This document shows, in pieces, positions 51,036 through 59,135 of a DNA stretch of 64,000 bases. The first letter of the stretch is position 1, and every line of letters begins with the position of its first letter. The DNA comes from Halorarius litoreus (GTDB lineage Archaea > Halobacteriota > Halobacteria > Halobacteriales > Haloarculaceae). The DNA lies in NCBI RefSeq assembly GCF_024362405.1, contig NZ_CP101454.1:3286001-3350000 (forward strand), in the 5' to 3' direction. A program made the position numbers and the translations under genes. The notes under the pieces were generated by a model, which saw only the letters and a program-made list of their open reading frames with translations, did not search any database and was not told where the DNA came from.

Positions 51036-51785
51036 ATGACTCTCTTCGCCAGGGTATTCCTCGATTCGCCTGTCCTCGAAACGAGTATCGAACGGGCCGC
51101 CGCCGCGGACATCACCCTCGAACAACAGACGGCAATCGACAGCGCACTCGACCTCACGCTCTGGGCTGGCAGTGACGACTTGGATGCGTCCGAGAACGGA
51201 CTGGACGCGGACGAGACGGTCTCTCGTTGGGTTGCTGTCGGAGGAACCGATACCCGGAAGCTCTACCAGACCAGGCTCACGGCAGAGGCGAGTTCGTCAA
51301 TAGACTATCACCGCTGGACCGACGGACAAGCGGTCTTCCTCTCGGCGGACCGGGAGGTGCGTGGATGGACCGTGGAGGCGTACTTCCCCGAGCGGTCCGT
51401 ACTCCGACAGTTCGCGACGGCGTCGGAGTCGAACGGCGTTCAGTTCGACCTCCTCGAGGTGTCCGAGTTGAAGCAGCTGCAGGACACCCAGCAGTTCGGG
51501 CTATCGGAGATACAGGCCCAGACATTGCTCACAGCGCTCGCACGGGGGTACTACTCGGTCCCTCGGCAGGTCAACCTCGAGGAACTCGCAGAGCCGCTCG
51601 GCGTCTCCCACCAGGCGGTCTCGGAACGGCTGCGACGTGGTGTCGGCTCGCTGATCGAGAGTACGGCCGCAGCGCAGTTCGCAGACGGGACAAAAGCGGA
51701 TGCCGAAGGCGCCTCGTCGACGGGTTACACACCACGGAACCCCACGCTCTCACGCTCTGTCGGGCTCAATCTCGAAACCCCGTGA
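51036..51785 (+). CDS. HTH-10 transcriptional regulator
   Basis: 249 residues. The sensory half (SIERAAAADITLEQQTAIDS, ETVSRWVAVGGTDTRKLYQT, DYHRWTDGQAVFLSADREVR) aligns with that at 19572. HTH-10: FGLSEIQAQTLLTALARGYY, LEELAEPLGVSHQAVSERLR. The C-terminal ~35 residues are Ser/Thr-rich. The PRC-barrel-like gene starts 17 bp after its stop, suggesting co-transcription. Confidence 0.86.
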   Translation: MTLFARVFLDSPVLETSIERAAAADITLEQQTAIDSALDLTLWAGSDDLDASENGLDADETVSRWVAVGGTDTRKLYQTRLTAEASSSIDYHRWTDGQAVFLSADREVRGWTVEAYFPERSVLRQFATASESNGVQFDLLEVSELKQLQDTQQFGLSEIQAQTLLTALARGYYSVPRQVNLEELAEPLGVSHQAVSERLRRGVGSLIESTAAAQFADGTKADAEGASSTGYTPRNPTLSRSVGLNLETP

Positions 51786-51802
51786 GGGGCGGAAGAATCA
51801 CG

Positions 51803-52048
51803 ATGAAAGACAGTGTAACATTGACAGCGGACGACGAGGGTAAGAACGTAATAAGCACCAGCGGCGACCAGGTCGGTCGCGTCATCAGTGTGAAACACGG
51901 GCAGGCACACGTCGATCCAGAACCTGGACTGGTCGACACGGTCAGCACCACGCTCGGAGGGGACGACCAGCCCAACGAGGACACGTACCGACTCAACGAT
52001 GAGCAGATCGACACTATCACCGACGACGAGATCAGACTCCGTTCCTGA
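51803..52048 (+). CDS. PRC-barrel-like small protein, copy 2
   Basis: 81 residues. EGKNVISTSGDQVGRVISVK, AHVDPEPGLVDTVSTTLGGD, YRLNDEQIDTITDDEIRLRS. It is closely related to the protein at 8173-8421. GGGGCGGAAG precedes the ATG as a possible Shine-Dalgarno. It lies downstream of the HTH-10 gene. Confidence 0.76.
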   Translation: MKDSVTLTADDEGKNVISTSGDQVGRVISVKHGQAHVDPEPGLVDTVSTTLGGDDQPNEDTYRLNDEQIDTITDDEIRLRS

Positions 52049-52257
52049 AGCGGTCGTCAACCCGGGGTCGAGGGACCAGCGGGTAGTCAGAGAGAGTATC
52101 GGAGCCACCCGGAGGTCCCCGGATGGCAACAGGGTTCGAGTCGGCCGACTCCGAATCGATGGGCTTCTACGACCGTCCCTCTCAGGTCGACCGACGGCTC
52201 GTTCTCTCCGACCGGCTTCGATATTCCCGATCACGACGGCGATCCTAGGATACGGGG

Positions 52258-53421
52258 TTACCCCCGGGTCGTGCCCGGTCCATCTGTATCCGACGTAGCC
52301 GTGTCGGCATCGTCTTGCTGCATCTCCTCCGCGTCGGCACCGGTCCCCTCGGCGAGGTAGGGCTCCGCCACGATGGGGTCGCCGTGGAGGAGTTCTGGGA
52401 GGACGATCCGAACCGCCTCCAGCATCAGGACGAACACGATGGGCAGGAGGAACAAGCCGTACCACCCGAACAGGATCGGGCCGAGGATGTAGGCAAAGAG
52501 GAGGAGCATCGAGTTCACCTTTCGCCCGGAGATGTAAGGCTGGACGACCGACTGCGGGAGGATATCGAGTACGAGGAAGTAGACGACAAGGAGGGCGCCC
52601 AGGAAGACGAACTGCCGGCTTCCTGCTTGAACGGCGAGGTACACGACGATCGGAATGTACACTACCTTGCTGACGACTATGGGGATGAGGCTGGTGAGTC
52701 CCGTGAGCACTCCCAGCGTGAACGCCATCGGGATCTGCATCTCGGCCGGTGCAACGAGGTTCGTGATCGTGTACGCCGTCGTCGCTACCACGGACATAAA
52801 GAGGACGAATAGAAGGTTCCCGAAGAAGATCGACTCGAGGTCGGTGTCCACGGCGAGGGCATACGCGAACACGGTCTCTTCCTGACCGCCGACCAGCTTC
52901 GCGAACGCGCTCGAGAGCGCCTCGTCGTATACGAGCAGGGCGTACGACAGTGTCACGGCCAGGGATAGCAGGAGGATCGTTCCGGAGATCACGTCGAGAA
53001 CCTGTAGTCCCTGCTGGAGGGTGTCCCCGGACAGCAGGTCGGTCAGTCGATCGAGCGACGCCGGATTTCTAAGCAGCGCCGCCGGACTCGTCTCTTCGAC
53101 GTCTGGACCGAGAACCCAGGAGACGAGCATCGAGGACACGCTGTCGTCGAACTGCTGCTGGACCTGCAGGAGGATCCGTATTCCGGCGTAGAGCGCGAGT
53201 ACCAGCACCGGAACGAGCACCGTTAGCGCCGTCAGCCCGGCTGCCATCCACTTCGATTCGGTGACCGTCTCGAAGCGGTTGGAGATTGGCCGGGTAGCGT
53301 AGTACCCGGACACGCCCAGAACGAGCATGCCGACGAACGTGTGCGCGATAAACAGCGCCGCCCCCGCGAGGACGGACACGTACAGCCACCAGAACGTACC
53401 ACCCCGGTCCGGTACCGTCAC
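52258..53421 (-). CDS. AI-2E family permease-like protein, copy 2 (intact)
   Basis: 387 residues from GTG 53421. FWWLYVSVLAGAALFIAHTF opens; FFGNLLFVLFMSVVATTAYT, IPMAFTLGVLTGLTSLIPIV, DILPQSVVQPYISGRKVNSM, LGPILFGWYGLFLLPIVFVL follow, in the same order as the protein at 21415. The C-terminal tail is acidic (EEMQQDDADTATSDTDG). Same family comments apply: permease or antiporter of unknown substrate. Confidence 0.88.
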   Translation of the reverse strand: MTVPDRGGTFWWLYVSVLAGAALFIAHTFVGMLVLGVSGYYATRPISNRFETVTESKWMAAGLTALTVLVPVLVLALYAGIRILLQVQQQFDDSVSSMLVSWVLGPDVEETSPAALLRNPASLDRLTDLLSGDTLQQGLQVLDVISGTILLLSLAVTLSYALLVYDEALSSAFAKLVGGQEETVFAYALAVDTDLESIFFGNLLFVLFMSVVATTAYTITNLVAPAEMQIPMAFTLGVLTGLTSLIPIVVSKVVYIPIVVYLAVQAGSRQFVFLGALLVVYFLVLDILPQSVVQPYISGRKVNSMLLLFAYILGPILFGWYGLFLLPIVFVLMLEAVRIVLPELLHGDPIVAEPYLAEGTGADAEEMQQDDADTATSDTDGPGTTRG

Positions 53422-53611
53422 GATCCAGCCGCTCCCGTCCGTTGGCTCCCCGGGGAGGACGGGAGTTCCCTGTAGCGGATCGAGAACGAACGGGTCCCCG
53501 GCCGGTTCTCACGCGCCGATGCTCGACCGCTCGCGCGACTGGACGACCGGCGAGGGCGTCTCATCCCCGACGATTCGAGCCCGTATCGTGTCCGTTCGTT
53601 TCGTGGCGGTC

Positions 53612-54166
53612 TCATAGTGGGAGCAGCCGATGGCGGTGGTCGGGGGATGTGGTCAGATACCCGATCGAAACGTGTGCGATCACCATCACCGTGAGGAACC
53701 CGACGTTGATCCAGCTGGCGTTGTACCAGACGAGGTCGATACCCCAGGACCCGTCGACGAAGGGCCACAGCGGTTCGATGGGCGTCGAGATGTCGGGCGC
53801 TGAGAGCATATCGGCGAACACGTGACTGAGGCCCCCGGCCAGGAATCCCAGGAACGAGAACACGAACAGGCGGGACCTGTCGAATCGCTCGCTCTCGATC
53901 CACTCGTCGATCCGACCGGTGAACAGCGCCGTGAGGACTGCTGCACCGACCAGACCCGCAACTGTCACGAACAGAACGGTGTGCGTCACCCCGTGGTGAT
54001 GGACCTCGCCGGGGAATAGCATCACGAGCCACAGGTCGATGTCGGGGAAGAGCGCGGCGACTGCCGCGAAGGCGACGAACACGACGCTGGCCCTGTCGTT
54101 CCAGACGAACCACGCCGGGAGCGCGAACAGCAATCCGAATGCGAGGTGCCCCATGACGTCTACCAT
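53612..54166 (-). CDS. YdjM/DUF457-type membrane-bound metal-dependent hydrolase
   Basis: 184 residues. MVDVMGHLAFGLLFALPAWF supplies a first His; LFPDIDLWLVMLF the D-x-D; HHHGVTHTVLFVTVAGLVGA the central His cluster; GFLAGGLSHVFADMLSAPDI the final H-x-x-x-D. This matches the YdjM/DUF457 inner-membrane hydrolase family. Substrates are unknown. It lies between the AI-2E gene and DUF1328 copy B on the same strand. Confidence 0.85.
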   Translation of the reverse strand: MVDVMGHLAFGLLFALPAWFVWNDRASVVFVAFAAVAALFPDIDLWLVMLFPGEVHHHGVTHTVLFVTVAGLVGAAVLTALFTGRIDEWIESERFDRSRLFVFSFLGFLAGGLSHVFADMLSAPDISTPIEPLWPFVDGSWGIDLVWYNASWINVGFLTVMVIAHVSIGYLTTSPDHRHRLLPL

Positions 54167-54208
54167 CGACCGCTACCTCGGACTGACTCGACAGGTATCA
54201 TTCTGAGT

Positions 54209-54427
54209 CTACAGAATGAACGTGACGATCGCGAGAATGACGAAGATGATGACGAGCCATTTTGCGATATCCATACTGAGTCCAGCGACACCCCGAGCAC
54301 CGAGCACTGCTGCGACGACCGCGAGTATCAAAAAGAGGACTGCAAGCTCGAGGAAATTACCCCCGAACTGCAACGGCACCGCCTGGATTGAGACAGCACT
54401 ATCTAGAACTCCGTGTGATTCTAACAT
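54209..54427 (-). CDS. DUF1328 small membrane protein, copy B
   Basis: 72 residues ([20 protein letters not shown], then [20 protein letters not shown] and the same C-terminus as copy A at 1327). Only scattered residues near the N-terminus differ. The RBS GTAGGTGGG precedes the ATG at 54427. Two-helix membrane protein of unknown function. Confidence 0.85.
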   Translation of the reverse strand: MLESHGVLDSAVSIQAVPLQFGGNFLELAVLFLILAVVAAVLGARGVAGLSMDIAKWLVIIFVILAIVTFIL

Positions 54428-54530
54428 AACCCACCTACGTCTCCTGAGTATTTTAACCCGTGACAGATTCACCCACATCTTGTTTTTTGAGTATTCGAGT
54501 GACTCCATCTGTGTGAGAGTAATTCACCCA
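54209..54530. repeat. Duplicated segment, copy B (partner 1327-1650)
   Basis: Near-identical to copy A through the DUF1328 gene and ~100 bp upstream, with similarity fading and returning at ACTGTGTCCCAAGACGGCTA (54742), the start of the amphi-Trp gene. Same relative orientation. Confidence 0.8.
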
Positions 54531-54743
54531 GTCAATTAGGTCAAAGTCTCATTCCAGAATTCGGGGCCACAGCCCTCTTGCTAGCCGTATTCAGTATGAA
54601 CGGAATGATTGATCCATCGATAGTAGAGGCGGTCTCTTCGGCGAAATGTTTCACGTGGCCAGGGATTGCCGTCTCACATTCTTCTGGGCCTGGCACTCCG
54701 AATGCTAGCGTTACTTTATCATAGTTCCCATCCAATTGTTACT

Positions 54744-54785
54744 GTGTCCCAAGACGGCTACGAAGAGGGACTGACAGCCGAACGT
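54744..54785 (+). pseudogene. 5' remnant of an amphi-Trp gene
   Basis: GTG starts VSQDGYEEGLTAE, matching VSRDDYEAELSAG of the intact gene at 1717. After ~13 codons the homology ends and the sequence leads into the lipid kinase gene whose ATG is 40 bp further on. A deletion removed the rest. Confidence 0.6.
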
Positions 54786-54825
54786 GCTGACTCTGTATTC
54801 GCTTCGGGACCGGTATGACACCAGT

Positions 54826-55731
54826 ATGCCCCAGAAGATCATAATCCACAACCCAGGAAGTGGAAGCGGAGACCACGACGAGAGGGTTCGTCGTCGTGCG
54901 GATGAACTCGGATACACTCTCGAACAAACCGAAACAGCAGGTGACGCGGTTACGCTCGCAGCGGAGGCTGCCGAAGCGGGTTTTTCCACTGTCGTTGCTG
55001 CTGGCGGTGATGGAACCGTAAACGAAGTTGTCCGTGGAATCGACCGGGCCAGAGCGTTCGACGATGTCGAACTCGGCATACTCCCGCTCGGGACTGGCAA
55101 CAACTTTGCGGAACAGATCGGCATTCCCGACCTCGACACTGCATTCGCCGTTCTAGAGGACGGTGACCGGCGTCGAATCGATCTCGGTTACGCCAACGAA
55201 CACCTCTTTGTAAACTCCTGTATCGCAGGCCTGACTGCGGAGTCGAGCAGCGAGACACCGTCGGAAATGAAACGTCAACTCGGCGTATTGGCGTACGTAC
55301 TCACGACCCTTCGAACCGTGTCGGACTTCGAATTGCTTCGTCTCACGGTCGACATCGGAGACGCCGGCCAGGAGACGACCGCGTGGGCCGGTGATGCCCT
55401 CTGTGTACTGGTCGGAAACGGTCGCCGGTATCCGACCAGTGGAACCAGCCAGGCCAATATGGAGGATGGCCTTCTCGATGTCGTTGTTATCGAAGACGTC
55501 TCTGCACTGGATCTGATGAGTGATACTGTCGTCGAACGGTTGCTCGGGCGCGATTCAGCGTCGATAAAACGGTTCAAGACCCCATCACTGGAGATTACGA
55601 TCGATAACCCGGATGTGACCAGATTCAGCCTGGACGGCGAGATTATTCGGGAACGAGAGCTGTCACTTACTGTCCGCCCACAAATACTGACCGTAGCAGT
55701 CGGAGAGACGTACGATCCCAATCCCGACTGA
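54826..55731 (+). CDS. Diacylglycerol/lipid kinase-like protein (YegS/DAGK family), intact
   Basis: 301 residues from ATG 54826. KIIIHNPGSGSGDHDERVRR, VVAAGGDGTVNEVVRGIDRA with the GGDGT nucleotide loop, GILPLGTGNNFAEQIGIP, a C-terminal domain with AWAGDALCVLVGNGRRYPTS, ANMEDGLLDVVVIEDVSALD and SLDGEIIRERELSLTVRP. The family phosphorylates lipid alcohols; haloarchaeal ether-lipid substrates are likely but unproven. An intact C-terminal domain distinguishes it from the copy at 5681. The Met at 54826 is chosen because the frame upstream is the amphi-Trp remnant region. Confidence 0.9.
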   Translation: MPQKIIIHNPGSGSGDHDERVRRRADELGYTLEQTETAGDAVTLAAEAAEAGFSTVVAAGGDGTVNEVVRGIDRARAFDDVELGILPLGTGNNFAEQIGIPDLDTAFAVLEDGDRRRIDLGYANEHLFVNSCIAGLTAESSSETPSEMKRQLGVLAYVLTTLRTVSDFELLRLTVDIGDAGQETTAWAGDALCVLVGNGRRYPTSGTSQANMEDGLLDVVVIEDVSALDLMSDTVVERLLGRDSASIKRFKTPSLEITIDNPDVTRFSLDGEIIRERELSLTVRPQILTVAVGETYDPNPD

Positions 55732-55894
55732 GAAGGTGATTATCGGTCGATAACACTACGAGAAATTGACCACTCATCAGAGATAGTACGTTTACATGGC
55801 CCAGCCAGTGAAGCCACGTCGAGCCCACATATGCTGAATCTACAGAGAGCCAGACCGTGGAAGTGCTTTCACTGCTGGTACCGTACCTCTCTGT

Positions 55895-56623
55895 ATGTCC
55901 GATGAAACGCCAGGCGACTCAGAACGAGCAGAGGAAGCCAAACTTGGCAGCGAGATCGCCGATCACAGCACGGAGATGAGTTCGATATTGGGTGATGCCT
56001 ATCGCGGAGAATTGGACCGGGAGACGACATGGCGGTCACGCCTCGACCAGACGACTACGTGGGGGGTAACGGTTGTGGCTGCGATTCTCACGTGGGCGTT
56101 TTCCAGCGGCGATAATCCACATTATATCATTCTCGTCGGTATTCTAGCGCTCTCTTTCTTCCTATTTATTGAAGCACGGCGGTATCGTGACTATGATGTC
56201 TATCGCTCACGAGTGCGTCTCTTCCAACAGAACTTGCTTGCAGACGCGCTTGATCCGTCAGTGGGGGTTGAACATGAGGATTGGCGGAGCAAACTCAGTC
56301 GAGATTATCGGACACCGACGCTGAAAGTATCAACATGGGAAGCCACAGCAAACCGTCTTCGACGGATTTACCTTCCGCTGCTGGCTGTGTTACTCGTCGC
56401 GTGGCTGTTCCGAATTACGGCGTTCGCGCCAAACGAGAGTCTACTGGCGACAGCCACCATCGCCGTCGTCCCTGGAACTCTCGTCGTAGCTGCTATTGCT
56501 CTCTATTACATAGCCGCCATTATAATTGCACTGTGGCCTCGGGAACGGCATGCAAAAGGAGAGTTTCGTGAAGGCGATCCAGGGACGTGGAAAGAGGATG
56601 AGAACGACAATGACCGACAATGA
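55895..56623 (+). CDS. DUF2270 membrane protein, copy 2
   Basis: 242 residues. DAYRGELDRETTWRSRLDQT, TTWGVTVVAAILTWAFSSGD, EARRYRDYDVYRSRVRLFQQ, NRLRRIYLPLLAVLLVAWLF align with copy 1 at 12799. Four helices expected, followed by a charged tail ending WKEDENDNDRQ. Lower GC than its surroundings. Unlike copy 1 it has no channel gene in front. Unknown function. Confidence 0.88.
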   Translation: MSDETPGDSERAEEAKLGSEIADHSTEMSSILGDAYRGELDRETTWRSRLDQTTTWGVTVVAAILTWAFSSGDNPHYIILVGILALSFFLFIEARRYRDYDVYRSRVRLFQQNLLADALDPSVGVEHEDWRSKLSRDYRTPTLKVSTWEATANRLRRIYLPLLAVLLVAWLFRITAFAPNESLLATATIAVVPGTLVVAAIALYYIAAIIIALWPRERHAKGEFREGDPGTWKEDENDNDRQ

Positions 56624-56765
56624 CAATAGAAACCCGGCATCCGATGACCAGAACAGCCCCGCCTTGATCCACTCTGACGGGAACGAACCGTGGGTGATCC
56701 GACCACGTTCAGGCGAGCCAATATCAGAAGACGCCCTCACACGCTCCAAGGTAACGGGGTGCTGA
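56610..56765 (+). CDS. Small ORF overlapping the end of DUF2270
   Basis: 51 residues (MTDNDNRNPASDDQNSPALI, EPWVIRPRSGEPISEDALTR) starting 14 nt before the DUF2270 stop. The composition is plausible for a small haloarchaeal protein, and the overlap suggests coupling, but I recognise no family. Confidence 0.35.
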   Translation: MTDNDNRNPASDDQNSPALIHSDGNEPWVIRPRSGEPISEDALTRSKVTGC

Positions 56766-56883
56766 CTCGCCGAAATCGGCTTTGCGAGATGTAGGAGATG
56801 GACTCAGCAGAGCGGTGACTACGGACGAGTTTCACCTCAGCACCGGCGGTCGATCCGCAAGGGAGGTGTGTTGGATTGTTCTA

Positions 56884-57216
56884 CTAGCGGTCTATGAGTC
56901 CCAGTACCCGTCTGCGAACGTCATCAGCCGAGTCGAATACCTGGTCTTCGGTTCCGGAGAGTACGCCCTCGAGGGATCTCTCTCCGTCCCGTGTTTCGAG
57001 CTCATAATCGCCATAGGCCTCGACCAACTCGTCCGTCGTGACTGGGTAGTCGTGAGATCCGAGTGCTCCATCGAGATCACCAAGCCGCCCGCGGGGGTCA
57101 TCGCCCACCGGCTCTTTCTCGTCGCCGCGGGTCCGGGCCTCCTCTACCTCACGCTCACGCTGGCGTTCGTCCTCGCGATCCGCCTGGTCGTCTCGTCCCT
57201 GTTTATCATCTGCCAT
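56884..57216 (-). CDS. DUF5789-family protein, copy 3
   Basis: 110 residues from ATG 57216. A highly charged N-terminal helix (MADDKQGRDDQADREDERQR, EREVEEARTRGDEKEP) precedes the core LGDLDGALGSHDYPVTTDEL, VEAYGDYELETRDGERSLEG, FDSADDVRRRVLGLIDR. This is the classic DUF5789 form; the copies at 19140 and 34090 have a shorter N-terminus and the GYSDRGG tail. Upstream in-frame sequence is discarded because it lacks protein character. Confidence 0.82.
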   Translation of the reverse strand: MADDKQGRDDQADREDERQREREVEEARTRGDEKEPVGDDPRGRLGDLDGALGSHDYPVTTDELVEAYGDYELETRDGERSLEGVLSGTEDQVFDSADDVRRRVLGLIDR

Positions 57217-57716
57217 ACACCACGGTAGGGGACCCAGGCGGATAACGGTAGGGCTGCCTATAAGCGATCCCCCCTCGAACACACCGTACAATCCCCCGCC
57301 TCCGTGTCGATCTACGAGCACGACTCCCGACCAGCGACCCCGGCGAAGGGGTATCTGCAGGAGACGCTCGGTGTGTTACCATTAGGACGTTTCTGTCAGC
57401 TACTGGTAGTTACGTCAGCCACGTATCTAGAGACGTCCGGTGATCCCGATGACTCAGTACTGGACCTCGCCGACCGTCTCGAGCACGTGCCGGACAACGT
57501 TTCGGGTGGTCCCGAGAGTACGTCTGCGTGACGTCGATGCATGACGGCGTCCCGCGACGGTGCGTCCGCAGTAGTCACCCGTACGGCAGGCCCACACATC
57601 GTCGTATTCGACCCGTTCGTTCGTCACCAGCACGGACCACGAGGTCCGGACGCTCCGTGACGAGCGAGTGGGCAAACGGGAGACGGGTGCTCGTCTGTCC
57701 GTCGATATCGATCCGA
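57217..57716. other. Gene-free interval
   Basis: A 75-codon frame from a GTG at 57304 exists but has no recognised motif and an atypical composition. Nothing else seen. Confidence 0.3.
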
Positions 57717-58925
57717 TTACCCGCCGAGCCACCAGCCATAGAGCTGTGCCTGCTCGTCAGTGTCGGGATGCTTCTTCGAGTCGCCGTAGGTCTTCCCCTT
57801 GAGGAGTTGGCGTTCGACCGCGTTCGCGGCGAGTCGAAGCGCGTGAGAGGCACCGTACCCTTCCCCATCGGCGGTGAAGTAGCCGCGGTCGGTGACCAGT
57901 CGGATCCGCGCCAGTACCAGTGGAACCCCCCGCGATTGTTCCTTGTGCTCCTGCAGTTCGATACTGGCCTTGATCACACTCATCTCGCCGTACTTCGAGG
58001 TCATGTCCTCGATCAGTGTGGAGACGTCGTCGTAGTCCATCCCCTCCAGCAGCTCGAGGCCGACCACCTGCACGGCGTTCCGGTCGTCGCGCTCCCAGGT
58101 GAGCGCCTCGAGAACGTCCGTCTTCGTGATGATACCGACCGGCTCACCGGTTTCGTCGGCCGTGACGACGAGCGAGGAGATCTCCCGCTCGAACATCGTT
58201 GCGACGACCTCGTTGAGCGGTGCGCTCCGCTCGACCGTCGCGACTGCGTCGGACATCAGGTTCCGTATCGGCAGATCGAGCATTCGGTCGGAATCTCCCT
58301 CGCGAGCCCCGAACCCGCCACGATTCTGTCCGCCACCACCGCGGCCGCCGGCGCCACCCGACGACCCGCCCTGGCTCTTGCTGCCGCCCCGCGTCGTGAA
58401 CTCGATGACGTCGTACAGGCTCAGCATGCCCGCGAGGTCGTCCCCGTCGACGACCGGGAGATGGGTGATTCCGGCCTCTCGAAGCAGATTGAGCGCTTTC
58501 CCGATCGTGGTTTCAGGGGTCGCACTGACCAATTCCGCCGTGTACGCGTCGTCGACGGTCGCTGCGTCGAGAAACGGACGGACAGCCTCGAGCACGGCAT
58601 CGCCAGTCACCACACCGACGACACGGTCATCGCGGAGTACGGGGAGCGTTTTGGCGCCGCTCCCGATCATGAGTCGCGCGACCTCGCGGACGTCCTCGGT
58701 GCGGTCGACCGTCGGGACGTTCTGGACCTGTGAGCCGACCTTCGCGGACGGCTGGTTGGACGAGGACGCCAGCTGTCTGCGACTCACGATGCCGCGATAC
58801 TCGTCGCCGTCCGTTACGATGACGGCATCGAGCTCCTGATTCTCGAACGCCCCGGCGACTTTCGAGAGAGGGGTTCCGATGTCGAACTCGGTGAACTTCG
58901 GTGAGAGTATCTCGGAGATATCCAT
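57717..58925 (-). CDS. Four-CBS protein fused to an HPF/RaiA-like domain
   Basis: 402 residues. CBS1 (DISEILSPKFTEFDIGTPLS, AVIVTDGDEYRGIVSRRQLA), CBS2 (VPTVDRTEDVREVARLMIGS, TLPVLRDDRVVGVVTGDAVL), CBS3 (SATPETTIGKALNLLREAGI, THLPVVDGDDLAGMLSLYDV), a Gly/Ser-rich linker (SKSQGGSSGGAGGRGGGG), CBS4 (SDAVATVERSAPLNEVVATM, GIITKTDVLEALTWE). The last ~115 residues (DDVSTLIEDMTSKYGEMSVI, RGYFTADGEGYGASHALRLA, ANAVERQLLKGK) resemble ribosome hibernation factors HPF/RaiA. CBS pairs sense adenine nucleotides, so the protein could couple energy state to ribosome dormancy; that is inference. Confidence 0.82.
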   Translation of the reverse strand: MDISEILSPKFTEFDIGTPLSKVAGAFENQELDAVIVTDGDEYRGIVSRRQLASSSNQPSAKVGSQVQNVPTVDRTEDVREVARLMIGSGAKTLPVLRDDRVVGVVTGDAVLEAVRPFLDAATVDDAYTAELVSATPETTIGKALNLLREAGITHLPVVDGDDLAGMLSLYDVIEFTTRGGSKSQGGSSGGAGGRGGGGQNRGGFGAREGDSDRMLDLPIRNLMSDAVATVERSAPLNEVVATMFEREISSLVVTADETGEPVGIITKTDVLEALTWERDDRNAVQVVGLELLEGMDYDDVSTLIEDMTSKYGEMSVIKASIELQEHKEQSRGVPLVLARIRLVTDRGYFTADGEGYGASHALRLAANAVERQLLKGKTYGDSKKHPDTDEQAQLYGWWLGG

Positions 58926-58976
58926 GGGTAACTCTCTAGTGTGAGGGGTGCAGGACGGTTATGCCTGTCCCAGCCC

Positions 58977-59014
58977 TGATATTTGAGGGAGGGACGCGCG
59001 AAGTGATATTTGAG
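58977..59014. promoter_or_regulatory. Direct repeat TGATATTTGAG x2
   Basis: Two identical 11-bp copies start at 58977 and 59004 (27 bp apart) in the divergent promoter region between the CBS-HPF gene and the HTH regulator. Candidate binding sites on the same DNA face for either promoter. Confidence 0.45.
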
Positions 59015-59105
59015 TGTGGTATCTAACTACGTCGGCCATCTGCATTGAGACAGGCAGTCTCAACTACAGCGAGTGCTCGCCACGACTTCTGTTTCGGAGG
59101 AAGAC

Positions 59106-59114
59106 ATTATGTAT
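59106..59114 (+). promoter_or_regulatory. Candidate TATA element of the HTH regulator
   Basis: ATTATGTAT lies ~22-30 bp before the ATG at 59136, the spacing of leaderless haloarchaeal transcripts. Confidence 0.45.
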
Positions 59115-59135
59115 CCGGACCAGAATTGAGACACA

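Noticed and set aside
57304..57531. 75-codon frame MSIYEHDSRPATPAKGYLQE
   Set aside because: No motif, no RBS or promoter signal, and composition unlike neighbours.
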